A stretch of DNA of 64,000 nt from Saccharomycopsis fibuligera x Saccharomycopsis cf. fibuligera (taxonomy: Eukaryota > Ascomycota > Saccharomycetes > Ascoideales > Saccharomycopsidaceae). Positions 62,282 to 64,000 of this stretch are shown here, in pieces. The DNA lies in NCBI GenBank assembly GCA_001936135.1, contig CP012812.1:1364001-1428000 (forward strand), read 5' to 3'. The notes under the pieces are model-generated. The model saw only the letters and a program-made list of their open reading frames with translations. It did no database searches and was not told the origin of the DNA. The number at the start of each line of letters is the position of its first letter. Position 1 is the first letter of the stretch. Position numbers and translations under genes: made by a program.

Positions 62282-63820
62282 TGTTTAGAGAATATTTTCT
62301 GATTGCCGTGTTTTCTATTTTTAGTTGACGTTAATTTAAGTCTTATTAAGATTGATGTTGCAGTAGTTAAAAGTCTAGCGTAGTGGTTGACTGCTCGATT
62401 GATGGATGGATCAGTTGCCGAAGCGTTTTTCTTTTCCCGCTTTCCCATCTCCAAAGGAAAAAATGGCGTACGCAGATCAACAGCCAGATAATTAAGGGGG
62501 TGTTTACACCCGTGAAAGTTGCGAAGCCTGCAGGGTTTTCAATTTCACCAGCCTTAACCGTTGCAACAGTGTCCTTTGACTGCACACTTGCGCTGCTTTT
62601 TGTTTTAAAACAAAAGCCAGAGAAGCATTTTCTATACAATTTTAGTCATGAATATTAATACTTATTTCCTTTGATGGCCCTGCATGGTAATTTGCAATAT
62701 TAAACGGATCCTTACTTGAAAACTTAGTTTTTGGTAAAGTGCCAATTCTCTCCTAATCTACAACCTATAGGCCATCCTAGTGCCTCAAAATATAAAAAGG
62801 CATACAGAAAAGGGTTGTGTAAGTACACTAAAGGTACAAAAAAGACCGTTTCAGTAATGTTTGTGAAACTATGTTTTGGCATCCCTGTCAGCATCTCGAA
62901 AATTGTTCTTGACGCAAGCGGTGCTGAAGGTACACTAGGAAATTACCTAATTTGGAAGCTAAAGGGATCAACATCACCGCTAGCGACAATACTAATGTAC
63001 TTATTTTAAATCAATTTTGACGTGAAATCTACATCATCTTGTATGATACCGAGCCCTCCTACTTTTTCTACTATATTGTCGTATTGTATCTGCAAAATAA
63101 AGTTGTAGAAAGGCTAAGAATAATCGAGCCGCAAAATGTATACTGGCATAAATTTTTTACTTAGCTAAGCAGTATAACGTTGTTTATTCTATCTATAGTA
63201 AGTGTCTTCTGCTTCTACAAAAAGTAGCAAAGAGCAGCAAAAACCAGTGAGACAAAAATAGAAGATATTATCAAATAACTCATAATTTCCGACAGTTAAG
63301 CTAACACAGATATGACACATGTTTCCTACTCATCAGTATAATCATCATCTGCATCAAGGACGACGAGTATTTGAAACTAACTGAAAAATTATGGTTCAGG
63401 ACCTCATTTCACAAACATATTCAAAAGCATTAATCTACAGCTTCATGCATAATAGAAACTATGGGCGAACTCTGAAGCTCAAGCACTTGCTTGGTCTTGG
63501 TCAGTTTTCAAAAAATTTCGCCACTAGAGGTTCCTTAAGTTGGGAAAGCTAAGATTTATTGGACTTGACTAGACCGAAGCATCAAAAGTGTCAACTGTAC
63601 CAATCCTGAAAACAAAGATGACACCAAGCACAATGCTGCGCGCCTTAACAGTCCTTGGCTTTGTGTTGAGTTGACAGATCAAAAAGTAATTCCAGTGACA
63701 CATTTTCCCAATTGGGGATCAAAGGACTTACTACTGAACCTCTAGGAAAATTAATATAAATAGTAAGCAGATGAATTCAAACAATCGACACGTTTGAGGA
63801 CATGCTCCTTTTTATCTCTT

Positions 63821-63870
<50 letters not shown>

Positions 63871-63974
63871 AATAATAATAATAATCAAAAAACGAATATT
63901 GTTGAACATTATTAGCCTATTCTTCCTATTTATTTATTCTCCAACCTCCACATCCACTCTTATATTAAAACAAA
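62282..63974. promoter_or_regulatory. Divergent upstream region, COX5 / right-edge gene, with ATC microsatellite
   Basis: 1.7 kb with no supported gene; a 92-codon frame at 62731 starts only at TTG. Near the right edge is an (ATC)n tract of about 50 nt (63821-63870) passing into (AAT)5 (to about 63885), about 90 bp before the edge gene. The tract mirrors the CAT/ATT tract near the left edge in composition. Confidence 0.6.
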
Positions 63975-64000
63975 ATGAAATTTGTATACTCTATCGCTGT
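63975..64000 (+). CDS. Start of a gene cut by the window edge
   Basis: ATG at 63975 after CAAA, followed by eight codons and two bases (MKFVYSIAV...). A Lys followed by hydrophobic residues is the usual opening of a secretory signal peptide. The A-rich context before the ATG is favourable. Too short to identify; a secreted or cell-wall protein is a guess. Confidence 0.4.

Noticed and set aside
62731-63009. 92-codon plus-strand frame between COX5 and the right edge
   Set aside because: Starts at TTG, has one late ATG, and shows no domain.

Overview
The window reads as nuclear DNA of a budding yeast from the CTG clade (Serinales: the Candida / Lodderomyces group). It is AT-rich, with many A or T homopolymers of 19-31 nt. 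Genes are compact and mostly intronless, the few introns are short with GTAAGT/GTATGT donors and (TA/G)CTAAC branch points, and proteins carry Asn, Ser, Gln and Glu runs. A by-eye read of ILV2 (724 codons) showed no in-frame CTG, as expected where CTG is read as Ser. Large low-complexity expansions (Sxm1-like protein of 1308 aa, Bud32 of 337 aa) suggest Lodderomyces elongisporus or a C. parapsilosis-group relative. The species call is inference.

Layout. 1-4.8 kb: the GATA factor GAT1 (minus) and a divergent small mitochondrial-looking gene. 4.7-18.1 kb: a gene desert of about 13 kb with one supported gene, a TALE homeodomain regulator of the CUP9/TOS8 type at 11.7-12.5 kb. It has about 6.9 kb of empty DNA upstream and 5.5 kb downstream. 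18-31.9 kb: BBC1 (actin patch), EMC4 (one intron), the FMP42 transporter, the splicing genes PRP28 and CWC2 in tandem, and TSC13 (very-long-chain fatty acid synthesis). 33-47 kb: an SXM1-like importin, an intron-bearing YjbQ-family gene, an intron-containing tRNA-Trp, a Dal5-type MFS permease, an MTFP1-family mitochondrial protein, COX11 and RPL5. 48-64 kb: ILV2, a ketopantoate-reductase/Cbs2-like gene, a TMEM223-like mitochondrial membrane protein, an aldo-keto reductase, RBL2, BNA1, an unknown gene with a 16-nt first exon, BUD32, COX5, and the first 26 nt of a gene with a signal-peptide-like start.

Themes. Mitochondrial function recurs (COX11, COX5, ILV2, MTFP1-like, TMEM223-like, the 4164 gene). 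Nitrogen and amino-acid metabolism is represented by GAT1, the Dal5-like permease, FMP42 and ILV2; the last two have consensus Gcn4 sites upstream. PRP28 and CWC2 act in spliceosome activation. I recognised no transposon, LTR element, CRISPR array, rRNA or virus-derived sequence. The strongest candidates for undescribed biology are the desert around the homeodomain gene (upstream AUGs, TGCAT clusters, phased repeats, perfect hairpins downstream) and the three split genes whose introns hide the true N-termini or the middle of the protein.
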